Source of the DNA: Chryseobacterium sp. GVT01B
Lineage (GTDB): Bacteria; Bacteroidota; Bacteroidia; Flavobacteriales; Weeksellaceae
Reading direction: 5' to 3'
DNA length: 64,000 bases
Assembly (NCBI RefSeq): GCF_019970045.1
Contig: NZ_JAHXYI010000001.1
Span: 248,001 to 312,000, forward strand
The notes beneath the pieces are model-generated. The model was not told the origin of the DNA, ran no database searches, and worked only from the letters and a program-made list of their open reading frames with translations. The position numbers were made by a program, and so were the translations under genes. Below are positions 33,607-41,463 of this stretch, piece after piece. The first letter of the stretch is position 1, and every line of letters begins with the position of its first letter.

Positions 33607-35121
33607 AGCGCCATTCATGGAGTGGCTGCACAGACAATAACAATCGAAGTGAATGTAGATACCGGCGGAGTAGGATACCATCTGGTAGGTCTTCCCGATA
33701 ATGCGATTAAAGAAAGCAGCTATAGAATCTCAGCAGCACTGAAAAACGTAGGATATAAAATTCCCGGGAAGAAAATTACCATCAATATGGCTCCGGCAGA
33801 TCTCAGAAAAGAAGGTTCTGCCTATGATCTGAGTATTGCGATTGGTATTTTAGCGGCTTCAGATCAGATTCTGGCAGAGGAAATTGAGAATTATATTATT
33901 ATGGGTGAGCTTTCTCTCGATGGAAGCCTGCAGCCCATCAAAGGAGTTTTACCCATTGCTATTCAAGGAAGAGAAGAAGGTTTTAAAGGAATTATCCTTC
34001 CCATACAGAATGCCAGAGAAGCAGCTATTGTAAATGATCTTGAAGTATACGGAGTAGAAAATATAAGAGAAGTAATTGATTTTTTTAATGAAGGAAAACC
34101 TCTTAACAGAAGCGTTTTGGATACCCGGAAAGAATTTCATGAGAAGATCAATGATTTTCCTTTCGATTTCTCTGAAGTTAAAGGTCAGGAAACAGCCAAA
34201 AGAGCCATGGAAGTAGCTGCAGCAGGCGGGCACAATATTATTCTTATCGGTCCTCCGGGAAGCGGGAAAACCATGCTGGCTAAAAGAGTTCCCAGTATTT
34301 TACCTCCATTGACTTTGAAAGAAGCTTTAGAAACAACAAAAATTCACTCCGTAGCCGGAAAAATTGGAACCGAAGCTTCACTGATGACTGTTCGTCCCTT
34401 CAGATCTCCTCATCATACAATTTCAGATGTTGCCTTAGTAGGAGGCGGAAGTTACCCGCAGCCCGGTGAGATTTCCCTTGCACATAACGGCGTCTTATTT
34501 CTTGACGAGATGCCGGAATTTAAAAGAACAGTACTGGAAGTAATGAGACAGCCTCTGGAAGACCGGGAAGTAACCATTTCAAGAGCCCGGTTTACCGTAA
34601 ATTATCCTGCAAGTTTTATGTTGGTCGCCTCTATGAATCCAAGCCCAAGCGGATTCTTTCCCGATGATCCTAACAATACCTCATCTGTTTATGAAATGCA
34701 GCGGTATATGAATAAGCTCTCAGGGCCGCTTTTAGACAGGATTGACATTCATATTGAAGTACAGAAAGTAGAGTTTGAACAGCTTTCTGAAAAAAGAAAA
34801 GGAGAAAAAAGTAAGGACATCAGAAATCGTGTACTGAAAGCCAGAGATATTCAGAATAAAAGATATCAAAACCTCAATATCAGTAGCAACGCCCAAATAG
34901 GACCTAAAGAAATTGAGGCCTTTTGTGAATTGGATGAAACCTCTTTCGGGCTCATCAAGCTAGCAATGGAAAAACTTAATCTTTCAGCAAGAGCTTATGA
35001 CAGAATCCTGAAAGTTGCCCGAACAATCGCTGACCTGGAAGAATCTGAGAATATTCTGTCCCATCATATTTCCGAAGCCATACAGTACAGAAGTCTGGAC
35101 CGGGAATTCTGGAATGGATGA
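33586..35121 (+). CDS. comM: YifB/ComM-type Mg-chelatase-like AAA+ ATPase
   Basis: A 511-residue protein. An N-terminal Lon-protease-like ChlI domain (1-165, MADLRKEGSAYDLSIAIGIL region) is followed by an AAA+ core with Walker A GPPGSGKTM (about 221-229), Walker B LFLDEMPEF, and a C-terminal Mg_chelatase_C domain (LNLSARAYDRILKVARTIADLE). ComM relatives act as helicases that extend strand invasion during natural transformation. A dprA gene also lies in this window, 28 kb away, so transformation functions are present. The region around its start codon is duplicated after its stop. Confidence 0.92.
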   Translation: MLIKIYGSAIHGVAAQTITIEVNVDTGGVGYHLVGLPDNAIKESSYRISAALKNVGYKIPGKKITINMAPADLRKEGSAYDLSIAIGILAASDQILAEEIENYIIMGELSLDGSLQPIKGVLPIAIQGREEGFKGIILPIQNAREAAIVNDLEVYGVENIREVIDFFNEGKPLNRSVLDTRKEFHEKINDFPFDFSEVKGQETAKRAMEVAAAGGHNIILIGPPGSGKTMLAKRVPSILPPLTLKEALETTKIHSVAGKIGTEASLMTVRPFRSPHHTISDVALVGGGSYPQPGEISLAHNGVLFLDEMPEFKRTVLEVMRQPLEDREVTISRARFTVNYPASFMLVASMNPSPSGFFPDDPNNTSSVYEMQRYMNKLSGPLLDRIDIHIEVQKVEFEQLSEKRKGEKSKDIRNRVLKARDIQNKRYQNLNISSNAQIGPKEIEAFCELDETSFGLIKLAMEKLNLSARAYDRILKVARTIADLEESENILSHHISEAIQYRSLDREFWNG

Positions 35122-35148
35122 TGATCCTATGCTTTTTTCTATAATATG

Positions 35149-35218
35149 TCAGATTTTCAAAATAGTATATTCGCTATTTTTACTTCAAAAAAACACAGTA
35201 AGGATTAAAGTTTATGGA
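35149..35218 (+). repeat. Direct repeat, copy B: duplicated yifB promoter and start region
   Basis: Degenerate copy of 33537-33606. The former start codon is lost (AGTAAGGATTAAAGTTTATGG against ATGCTGATTAAAATTTATGG) but RIKVYG can still be read where yifB has LIKIYG. It lies 54 bases before the AraC gene start and may now serve as its promoter. Confidence 0.75.
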
Positions 35219-35271
35219 ATGAATGTTGATTCAAAGATTATAGGCTATAAAGGCTTAGCAAAAGCATTTAT

Positions 35272-36144
35272 ATGAAAGATGAAATTAAAAGATATCCCTT
35301 TAAAGCAGGTCTGCCTGTTGAATTTGAGATTGTTCAATTGAAGAATCTATACACTACCAGTAAAAAAATGTTAATCGTGCCACACAGAACAAACTTTTAT
35401 CATATTTTTTGGTTTAAGAGTGGCGGAAATACTCATTTGATTGATTTTGAACCTGTAAAAACCAGTCCCAATACAGTCTTATTTCTGAGTAAGCACAAAA
35501 TCCATAGCTTTGATGAAAGCACAAATCTAGATGGGCTGGTTATTCTTTTCACAGATGATTTTTTTTCTAAAACAAAGGAGCAGGCCAGATATTTACAGAG
35601 TACGATGCTGTTCAATGACTTGAAGTCTATATCAAAGATCAGGATCCAAGACAATATAAAAACATTCACAGACATTGTTGAATTGATGGAAAGAGAGCTT
35701 TTGCAGCCTGCAGACACTTTTCAGCCAGACCTTTTGAGAAATCTTTTATATAACTTCCTTTTATTGTCTGACCGTGAAAGGAGTAGCATGGGTTTTAGTG
35801 AACCCAAAAAGAATGCGGATCTGGATTATGTCATCAGATTTAAGGATATCCTTGAAGAGAATTATATGAAACGTAAACAAGTCAGCAGTTTTGCAATAGA
35901 AATGTATATTACTGATAAGCGCCTGAACAGGGCAACTTCTAAAATACTGGGCAAATCACCCAAACAGCTCATTGATGAAAGAGTAATGCTTGAGGCTAAA
36001 AGGCTGCTAGCCTACACCAATGAAAGTGTTAAAGAAATCAGTTACAGACTTGGGTTTGAAGAGTTAACAAACTTTATAAAATACTTCAGAAAACATGATA
36101 CCCGAACTCCTGTAGAGTTTCGGAAATCTTTTACAATAGAGTAA
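35272..36144 (+). CDS. AraC-family transcriptional regulator
   Basis: A 290-residue protein with an N-terminal cupin-like sensing region (HRTNFYHIFWFKSGGNTHLIDFEPV, about 38-85) and a C-terminal double helix-turn-helix (about 185-288), ending with ESVKEISYRLGFEELTNFIKYFRKHDTRTPVEFRKS, the classical AraC signature. It is followed after 80 bases by a SnoaL-like lipoprotein gene in the same direction, which may be its target. Its upstream region carries the duplicated yifB start region. Confidence 0.93.
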   Translation: MKDEIKRYPFKAGLPVEFEIVQLKNLYTTSKKMLIVPHRTNFYHIFWFKSGGNTHLIDFEPVKTSPNTVLFLSKHKIHSFDESTNLDGLVILFTDDFFSKTKEQARYLQSTMLFNDLKSISKIRIQDNIKTFTDIVELMERELLQPADTFQPDLLRNLLYNFLLLSDRERSSMGFSEPKKNADLDYVIRFKDILEENYMKRKQVSSFAIEMYITDKRLNRATSKILGKSPKQLIDERVMLEAKRLLAYTNESVKEISYRLGFEELTNFIKYFRKHDTRTPVEFRKSFTIE

Positions 36145-36224
36145 AAGTATCATTTAAAAGACCATATCTACCTTTTGGAAGCGCTGTGAAAATCAGAACT
36201 TTGTATTAATAAAATCAAAGAATT

Positions 36225-37076
36225 ATGAAAATAACAGTCTTACTGTTAGTTGCCGGATTAGGATTGATATCATGTGACAATGAAAACACTTTAAAACAAG
36301 AAAAAAATATGGAACCTTCAAACAAAGACAAAGTCGTTGCACTTTTAAAAAGCATTGAAACAGGAGCAACAGAACCTGTAAGTTACATTAACCCCAATAA
36401 ATATATTCAACATAATCTGGCTGTTGCTGACGGATTAGCTGGTTTTGGAGAGCTTTTGCAGCAGTTACCTCCTAATTCTGCCAAAGTTAATACCGTACGT
36501 AGCTTTCAAGATGGAAACTATGTTTTTACTCAGACAGACTATAATTTTTTTGGTCCTAAAATAGGTTTTGATATTTTCCGTTTTGAAGACGGTAAAATCG
36601 TAGAACATTGGGATAATCTCCAGGAAACACCATCAAAGCCCAACCCTAGCGGACACACAATGATAGATGGAACTATTGATGTGAAAGATCTTGAGAAAAC
36701 AGAAGCCAATAAAGCTCTTGTAAGAAACTTTGTTGACGATATCCTTGTAAACAGTAAAATGGATAAGCTGGCAGGTTATTTTGATGGTGACAATTACATT
36801 CAGCATAATCCCAATATTCCGGATAAAGTTTCTGGTTTGGGAGCGACATTACAAGCATTGGCAGAACAAGGAATTTCCATAAAATATAATAAAATCCATC
36901 AGGTTTTGGGACAGGGAAATTTTGTATTGGTAGTAAGTGAAGGATATTTTGGTAATGATTATGATGCTTTCTATGATCTGTTTAGGGTTGAAAACGGCAA
37001 AATTGCTGAACATTGGGACGTAATAGAAAAGATTCTGCCGAAAGAACAGTGGAAGAATAATAATGGTAAATTTTAG
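36225..37076 (+). CDS. Lipoprotein with two SnoaL/NTF2-like domains
   Basis: A 283-residue lipoprotein (lipobox LISC at about residue 17). Two homologous domains follow: one with YINPNKYIQHNLAVADGLAGFGELL and IFRFEDGKIVEHWDNLQE, and another with YFDGDNYIQHNPNIPDKVSGLGATL and LFRVENGKIAEHWDVIEK. This IQHN ... EHWD pattern is typical of SnoaL-like polyketide-cyclase-fold proteins, most without proven enzyme activity. The gene follows the AraC regulator and ends at a terminator. Confidence 0.88.
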   Translation: MKITVLLLVAGLGLISCDNENTLKQEKNMEPSNKDKVVALLKSIETGATEPVSYINPNKYIQHNLAVADGLAGFGELLQQLPPNSAKVNTVRSFQDGNYVFTQTDYNFFGPKIGFDIFRFEDGKIVEHWDNLQETPSKPNPSGHTMIDGTIDVKDLEKTEANKALVRNFVDDILVNSKMDKLAGYFDGDNYIQHNPNIPDKVSGLGATLQALAEQGISIKYNKIHQVLGQGNFVLVVSEGYFGNDYDAFYDLFRVENGKIAEHWDVIEKILPKEQWKNNNGKF

Positions 37077-37130
37077 CATTAATATTACACTGTGTAGGTA
37101 GCACTTGTGTTGCTTACCTGTTAAAAAAAG

Positions 37131-37160
37131 AGGCTGTTTCAAAAGTGAGACAGTCTTTTT
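37131..37160 (+). terminator. Terminator after the SnoaL-like gene
   Basis: Stem AGGCTGTTTCA/TGAGACAGTCT (two G-T pairs) with a 4-base loop and a T run. A second hairpin (GTAGGTAGCAC ... GTTGCTTACCT) lies just before it. Confidence 0.75.
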
Positions 37161-37708
37161 TATATTCGGACATTCCCCAGCCTGGAATCTTGGAAAATTC
37201 GGGTACATCGACTATCAACAAAGGAAGTAAATAAGATAGTGCCATCTTTAAAATCATAACAAATTAAAAATCAGTCTTTTTATTGTTTGATTTCTTTTAC
37301 AATATCAATTTCAGGATGTGACAGATAATAGTAATTATGTAACACATAGGTTAATTTATTATGTTAAGTTTGATTACCAAATCATTAAAGATATTTAATT
37401 ATGAAAATAAAATATTTAAATACAGGGTAGAGCCATCCTTAACTTCAAAAGAATAGGCTAAACCTTATTCTTCCATCTTTTCGATTGAAATACATAACGT
37501 TTAAACGTTACTTACGCTCGGCTCATTGAGCTAATCGTTTCAAGCTTCTGTATTATTAAGTTTTTTTAAACTGTTATAAAAACATATTTAGCAATAAACT
37601 GTGGCTATCTCGTATGCTCTTTTGTTTCAGATTTTTAACAGTTTCAAATTACCTATGGAAGACAGAAGCAGTTGATTGCAAAATTTTTAACCAAATTACA
37701 TTATTACT
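37161..37708. other. Long gene-free interval before the adenylation-reductase gene
   Basis: No coding region was seen. It contains the perfect 16-base palindrome TAACGTTTAAACGTTA (37495-37510) and, 10 bases on, GCTCATTGAGC (37521-37531), about 180-215 bases before the next gene; either could be an operator. The rest is AT-rich. Confidence 0.5.
37495..37531. promoter_or_regulatory. Two palindromes upstream of the adenylation-reductase gene
   Basis: TAACGTTTAAACGTTA is a perfect 16-base palindrome; GCTCATTGAGC is a perfect 11-base one with a single centre base. Neither is followed by a T run, so binding sites are likelier than terminators. The binding protein is unknown. Confidence 0.4.
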
Positions 37709-40700
37709 ATGTCAAACACAATTCCCTCATTAGAAACCTTGTCAATAGGTACAGCGATATTACTGTCATCTGAAGACAGAGAAAAACTTTTAAATGGATT
37801 CAATAAGACCGGCTGGGACTATCATCATGAAGAAACATTAGAGTCTCTTTTTCGAAAACAGGCACTCCTTCACCCCGATAAAACAGCCGTTGTTTATCAG
37901 GATCAGGAAATTACGTACAGTGATTTAGATCAGAGAAGTAATCAGATTGCCAATCTGTTATTGAGTAAAGGAATTAAAGAAGGTAAATATGTTCCTATCT
38001 GGCTGGACCGTTCTCTAGAATGGATTGTTGCTGTTCTTGGCGTGATCAAAACAGGCGCCGCATACGTTCCTATAGACCCCGCTTATCCTGCTAAAAGAGT
38101 AGAATTTATTCTTTCAGATACCGCTGCTGATACGATCATTACAAATCAAAATCTTAAAAACCTTCTACCTGAAACTGAAAGATCAAAAGTCTTTGACCTG
38201 AGCAGTATGGAGAATCTTAATCATTGGTCTTCAGCTTATCCGGAAATTGAAATTCATCAGAACAGTTTAGCCTATACGATTTATACTTCAGGCTCTACCG
38301 GAAAACCAAAAGGGGTAATGGTAAGTCATCTGGCTATCCAGCATTTGGTAACCTGGCACAACCATCATTTTCACGTAGATCACAGTTCAAAACTGACTCT
38401 CGTAGCAGGACTGGCATTCGACATATCCGTTTGGGAAATCTGGTCGGCACTTACTGCCGGAGCTGCTTTGTTTATAGCAGATAATGAAGACAGAACTGAT
38501 GCTCATGCATTGGTGGATTTCTACAGGAGAAATCAGATTACACATGGTTTTGTTCCCTCTGTTTTAGGTCCGCAGGTTGTTAACGATACCAGAAATTATA
38601 ATGATCTGAAATTGAAGTATCTCTTTACCGGAGGTGAAAAACTGAAACCTGTGCTTACTACGGAATTAAGCTATGAACTGATAGACTATTATGGTCCAAC
38701 GGAATGTACTGTATTTGCAACATTTAAAAAAGTGAAAGATATCAATGGGAAATACGTCTCTTCAATAGGGAAACCCATTGCCAACGCAAAAGCCTATATC
38801 TTAAATGAGAATATGGAATTGATGCCGGTAGGGGCAGTAGGAGAATTGTGCATCGGGGGAAATATCTTAGCCAATGGATATCTTAATAATAAAGAGCTTA
38901 CAGATTCTAAATTTATTGATAATCCATTCCGGGAAACAGAAAAACTGTACCGTACAGGAGATCTTGCCAAATGGAAACCTGATGGTGATATTGAATTTCT
39001 GGGAAGAATAGATAATCAGGTGAAAATTCGTGGATTCCGTGTTGAGTTAGGAGAAATAGAACGTACATTGATTCAGCAGAAAGAGATCAATGAGGCTGTG
39101 GTCATGAGCAGGGATACAGAAGGCAACAGTAAATATCTGATTGCTTTTATCGTTTCAAAACCTGATGCAGAGAAAGATATTTCATCAGTTAGAAATGCAT
39201 TGAAAGAAGAGCTTCCGGGTTATATGATTCCTGCCCAGATTATTTTTATAGATAGAATTCCATTAACGGCAAATGGTAAAACAGATACCCATGTTTTAAA
39301 AGATCTGGCAGATAAAGAAGCAAAAGAGCTCATTTCATTTGAGCCGCCTACCAATGAGACAGAAAGAATTGTTGCAGATGTATGGTCTTCAGCTCTGGAG
39401 CGTTCTATTATTAATATTACAGATAATTTCTTTGATATCGGTGGAAACTCCCTTCTGGTAGCGGCAGTTGCCGTGGCATTGCAAAGAAAACTGGATGTAA
39501 AAGTATATCTGAGGGATATTTATCAGTTTCCGGTATTGCAGGAGCTTTCAGAAGTTCTTATCGCGAGGTCAAGAGAAACAAGAGAAGCCGACCCAAAAGA
39601 AGATGTTGAGCCTTACGTTGCCTTGCAGAAAGATGTCTATCTTGCTCCCGGAACTGTTTTTGCAGGAGGGTTTGATCCTAAACAAGTAGAAAACCCCAAA
39701 ACAATATTTTTAACAGGAGTAACCGGATTTGTGGGAATTCATCTTTTGCAGGAACTTTTAGATACTACAAATGCTGAAATCTACTGCCTTGTAAGAGCTC
39801 AGGATCAATTTCACGCGATGGAAAAGATAGACAAATGCTTTAAACAATATCACATTCCTCAAAAAGAAGTACAGAAATCGAGAATTATTCCAGTGATCGG
39901 AGATCTTGCATTGCCGGCATTGGGGCTGTCAGAAGAAATATTCACAAAACTGGCAAAACAAACGGATCTGATTTACCATTCAGGAAGTTCGGTAAACTTC
40001 ATTGAGCCTTATTCTTACATGAAAGCCCCGAATGTAGAAGGATTAAGAGAAATTATCAAATTGGCCGGAGCAGAAAGAACGAAGTGCCTTGCTTTGTTGT
40101 CTACCATTTCGGTATACAGCTGGGGGCATGTGTTTACAGGAAAAACGGTAATGCTGGAGTCCGATGATATTGAACAGAACTTAATGTCTGTAAGCAAAGA
40201 TATTGGATATGTAAGAAGCAAATGGGTAATGGAAGCTGTCGCAGACCTGGCCGCAAAAGAAGGCTTGCCGTTAATTACTTATCGTCTTGGATATGCAATG
40301 TGTCACAGTGAAACAGGAGCAAGTGCTTCCTATCAATGGTGGTCAGGCTTGGTGAAAAATTGTATAGAATTTAAATCTTATCCAGCATTGACTGAGCTTA
40401 GAGAAGGCCTTATCACAGTAGATTATATGACGAAATCTATGGCTCATATTACAAAAAATAAAGAGGCAATAGGTAAAAAATTCAACCTGATTGCCCGTCC
40501 GGAAACCAATCTTACGCTGGAAGGATTCTTTGGACTCATGAAAAAGTATTATCCTTTTACCCTGAAAGATCTTCCTTATAAAGAATGGAGAAAACAGTGG
40601 GAAGATGACAGTAAAAACCGTTTATATCCATTGACAAGCCTTTTCAGGGACAATATGCATGAAGGTTTATCTACCGTTGAGCTTTATCAGAATACTTACA

Positions 40701-40816
40701 TATGGGATTGCTCCAATGTGATTCAGTTTCTGGAAGGTTCAGGTATTCAGGAACCTGTATTTGATAAAAAAGTACTGGATTCCTATTTGACATACCTTGG
40801 AATTCGGGTTGAATAA
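37709..40816 (+). CDS. Stand-alone adenylation-thiolation-reductase enzyme (NRPS-like / carboxylate reductase)
   Basis: A 1035-residue three-domain enzyme. The adenylation domain (about 30-540) has YTSGSTGKPKG (~190), FDISVWE, YYGPTE (~328), YRTGDLAKW and GRIDNQVKIRGFRVELGEIE (~431). The carrier domain has DNFFDIGGNSLL with the phosphopantetheine Ser near 580. The reductase domain (about 660-1035) has the NADPH-binding FLTGVTGFVG (~665) and the short-chain-dehydrogenase YVRSK (~833). It should activate an amino or other carboxylic acid and release it as an aldehyde or alcohol. There is no condensation domain, so it acts on single acids, like carboxylic acid or 2-aminoadipate reductases. No other biosynthetic gene is adjacent, and a phosphopantetheinyl transferase must be supplied from elsewhere. 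Substrate unknown. Confidence 0.9.
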   Translation: MSNTIPSLETLSIGTAILLSSEDREKLLNGFNKTGWDYHHEETLESLFRKQALLHPDKTAVVYQDQEITYSDLDQRSNQIANLLLSKGIKEGKYVPIWLDRSLEWIVAVLGVIKTGAAYVPIDPAYPAKRVEFILSDTAADTIITNQNLKNLLPETERSKVFDLSSMENLNHWSSAYPEIEIHQNSLAYTIYTSGSTGKPKGVMVSHLAIQHLVTWHNHHFHVDHSSKLTLVAGLAFDISVWEIWSALTAGAALFIADNEDRTDAHALVDFYRRNQITHGFVPSVLGPQVVNDTRNYNDLKLKYLFTGGEKLKPVLTTELSYELIDYYGPTECTVFATFKKVKDINGKYVSSIGKPIANAKAYILNENMELMPVGAVGELCIGGNILANGYLNNKELTDSKFIDNPFRETEKLYRTGDLAKWKPDGDIEFLGRIDNQVKIRGFRVELGEIERTLIQQKEINEAVVMSRDTEGNSKYLIAFIVSKPDAEKDISSVRNALKEELPGYMIPAQIIFIDRIPLTANGKTDTHVLKDLADKEAKELISFEPPTNETERIVADVWSSALERSIINITDNFFDIGGNSLLVAAVAVALQRKLDVKVYLRDIYQFPVLQELSEVLIARSRETREADPKEDVEPYVALQKDVYLAPGTVFAGGFDPKQVENPKTIFLTGVTGFVGIHLLQELLDTTNAEIYCLVRAQDQFHAMEKIDKCFKQYHIPQKEVQKSRIIPVIGDLALPALGLSEEIFTKLAKQTDLIYHSGSSVNFIEPYSYMKAPNVEGLREIIKLAGAERTKCLALLSTISVYSWGHVFTGKTVMLESDDIEQNLMSVSKDIGYVRSKWVMEAVADLAAKEGLPLITYRLGYAMCHSETGASASYQWWSGLVKNCIEFKSYPALTELREGLITVDYMTKSMAHITKNKEAIGKKFNLIARPETNLTLEGFFGLMKKYYPFTLKDLPYKEWRKQWEDDSKNRLYPLTSLFRDNMHEGLSTVELYQNTYIWDCSNVIQFLEGSGIQEPVFDKKVLDSYLTYLGIRVE

Positions 40817-40835
40817 TATTTGATTGTTGAAACAA

Positions 40836-40865
40836 AGCCCAAACAGATTCTGTTTGGGCTTTTTC
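40836..40865 (+). terminator. Terminator after the adenylation-reductase gene
   Basis: Stem AGCCCAAACAG/CTGTTTGGGCT with a 3-base loop and a T5 tail. Confidence 0.9.
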
Positions 40866-40907
40866 ATATTATGGTAACCAATGATTTAGGTGTGAAAGAA
40901 AACTATT

Positions 40908-41384
40908 TTATATTCCCTTTTTTCCATCCAGAATCATCTGAATCATCTTTATCTTCCTGTTTTCTCTTGTTTCCGGTTTTTTAGCCTCTTCTATCCAACG
41001 GATATATTCCTTTTTATGGGTATAACTCATTTTGTCAAATAAAATCTTTGCATCCGGATTTTCATTAAAAACAGAGACGATATCTCCTGCAATATCAACC
41101 ACTCTCTCTTCTTTATCTTCTGTAAGAGAAACAGAAACCTCATCTCCGAAAGTTTTCCCAAGCTGTTTCCTGATCTCTTGTGTAAGGCCTAAAATATGAC
41201 AGTCTGATTTCATTTTGGCAAGGCTTCCACGATATTCAACGTTACCATCAAATAGAGCTTTAATCTTTACCTGTCCTTTTTTATTAAACAGTTCTTCTGT
41301 AGAAAAAGGAAATTCTACAAACGCTGCATTCATTTCTCCGTTTTGCTTAATAATAGCTGAGAATTCGATTGTTTGAGGATTCAT
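40908..41384 (-). CDS. DUF1905 / YdeI-like (OmpD-associated) protein
   Basis: A 158-residue cytoplasmic protein. The first ~95 residues form a small beta-barrel-like DUF1905 domain (EFSAIIKQNGEMNAAFVEFPFSTEELF ... GDEVSVSL); the C-terminus (LFDKMSYTHKKEYIRWIEEAKKPETRENRKIKMIQMI) is the YdeI/OmpD-associated motif. Such proteins are common in Bacteroidota and function is not established. It is monocistronic. Confidence 0.85.
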   Translation of the reverse strand: MNPQTIEFSAIIKQNGEMNAAFVEFPFSTEELFNKKGQVKIKALFDGNVEYRGSLAKMKSDCHILGLTQEIRKQLGKTFGDEVSVSLTEDKEERVVDIAGDIVSVFNENPDAKILFDKMSYTHKKEYIRWIEEAKKPETRENRKIKMIQMILDGKKGI

Positions 41385-41414
41385 GATGAAAGATTTTAAT
41401 AGTCAAAAATAAAA

Positions 41415-41440
41415 AAACCGTGAAAGTAATTTCACGGTTT
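41415..41440 (-). terminator. Terminator after the S46 peptidase gene
   Basis: Stem AAACCGTGAA/TTCACGGTTT, A-rich before and after; serves the minus-strand peptidase gene. Confidence 0.85.
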
Positions 41441-41463
41441 TAAAAATAAATCAAATAAGATTA

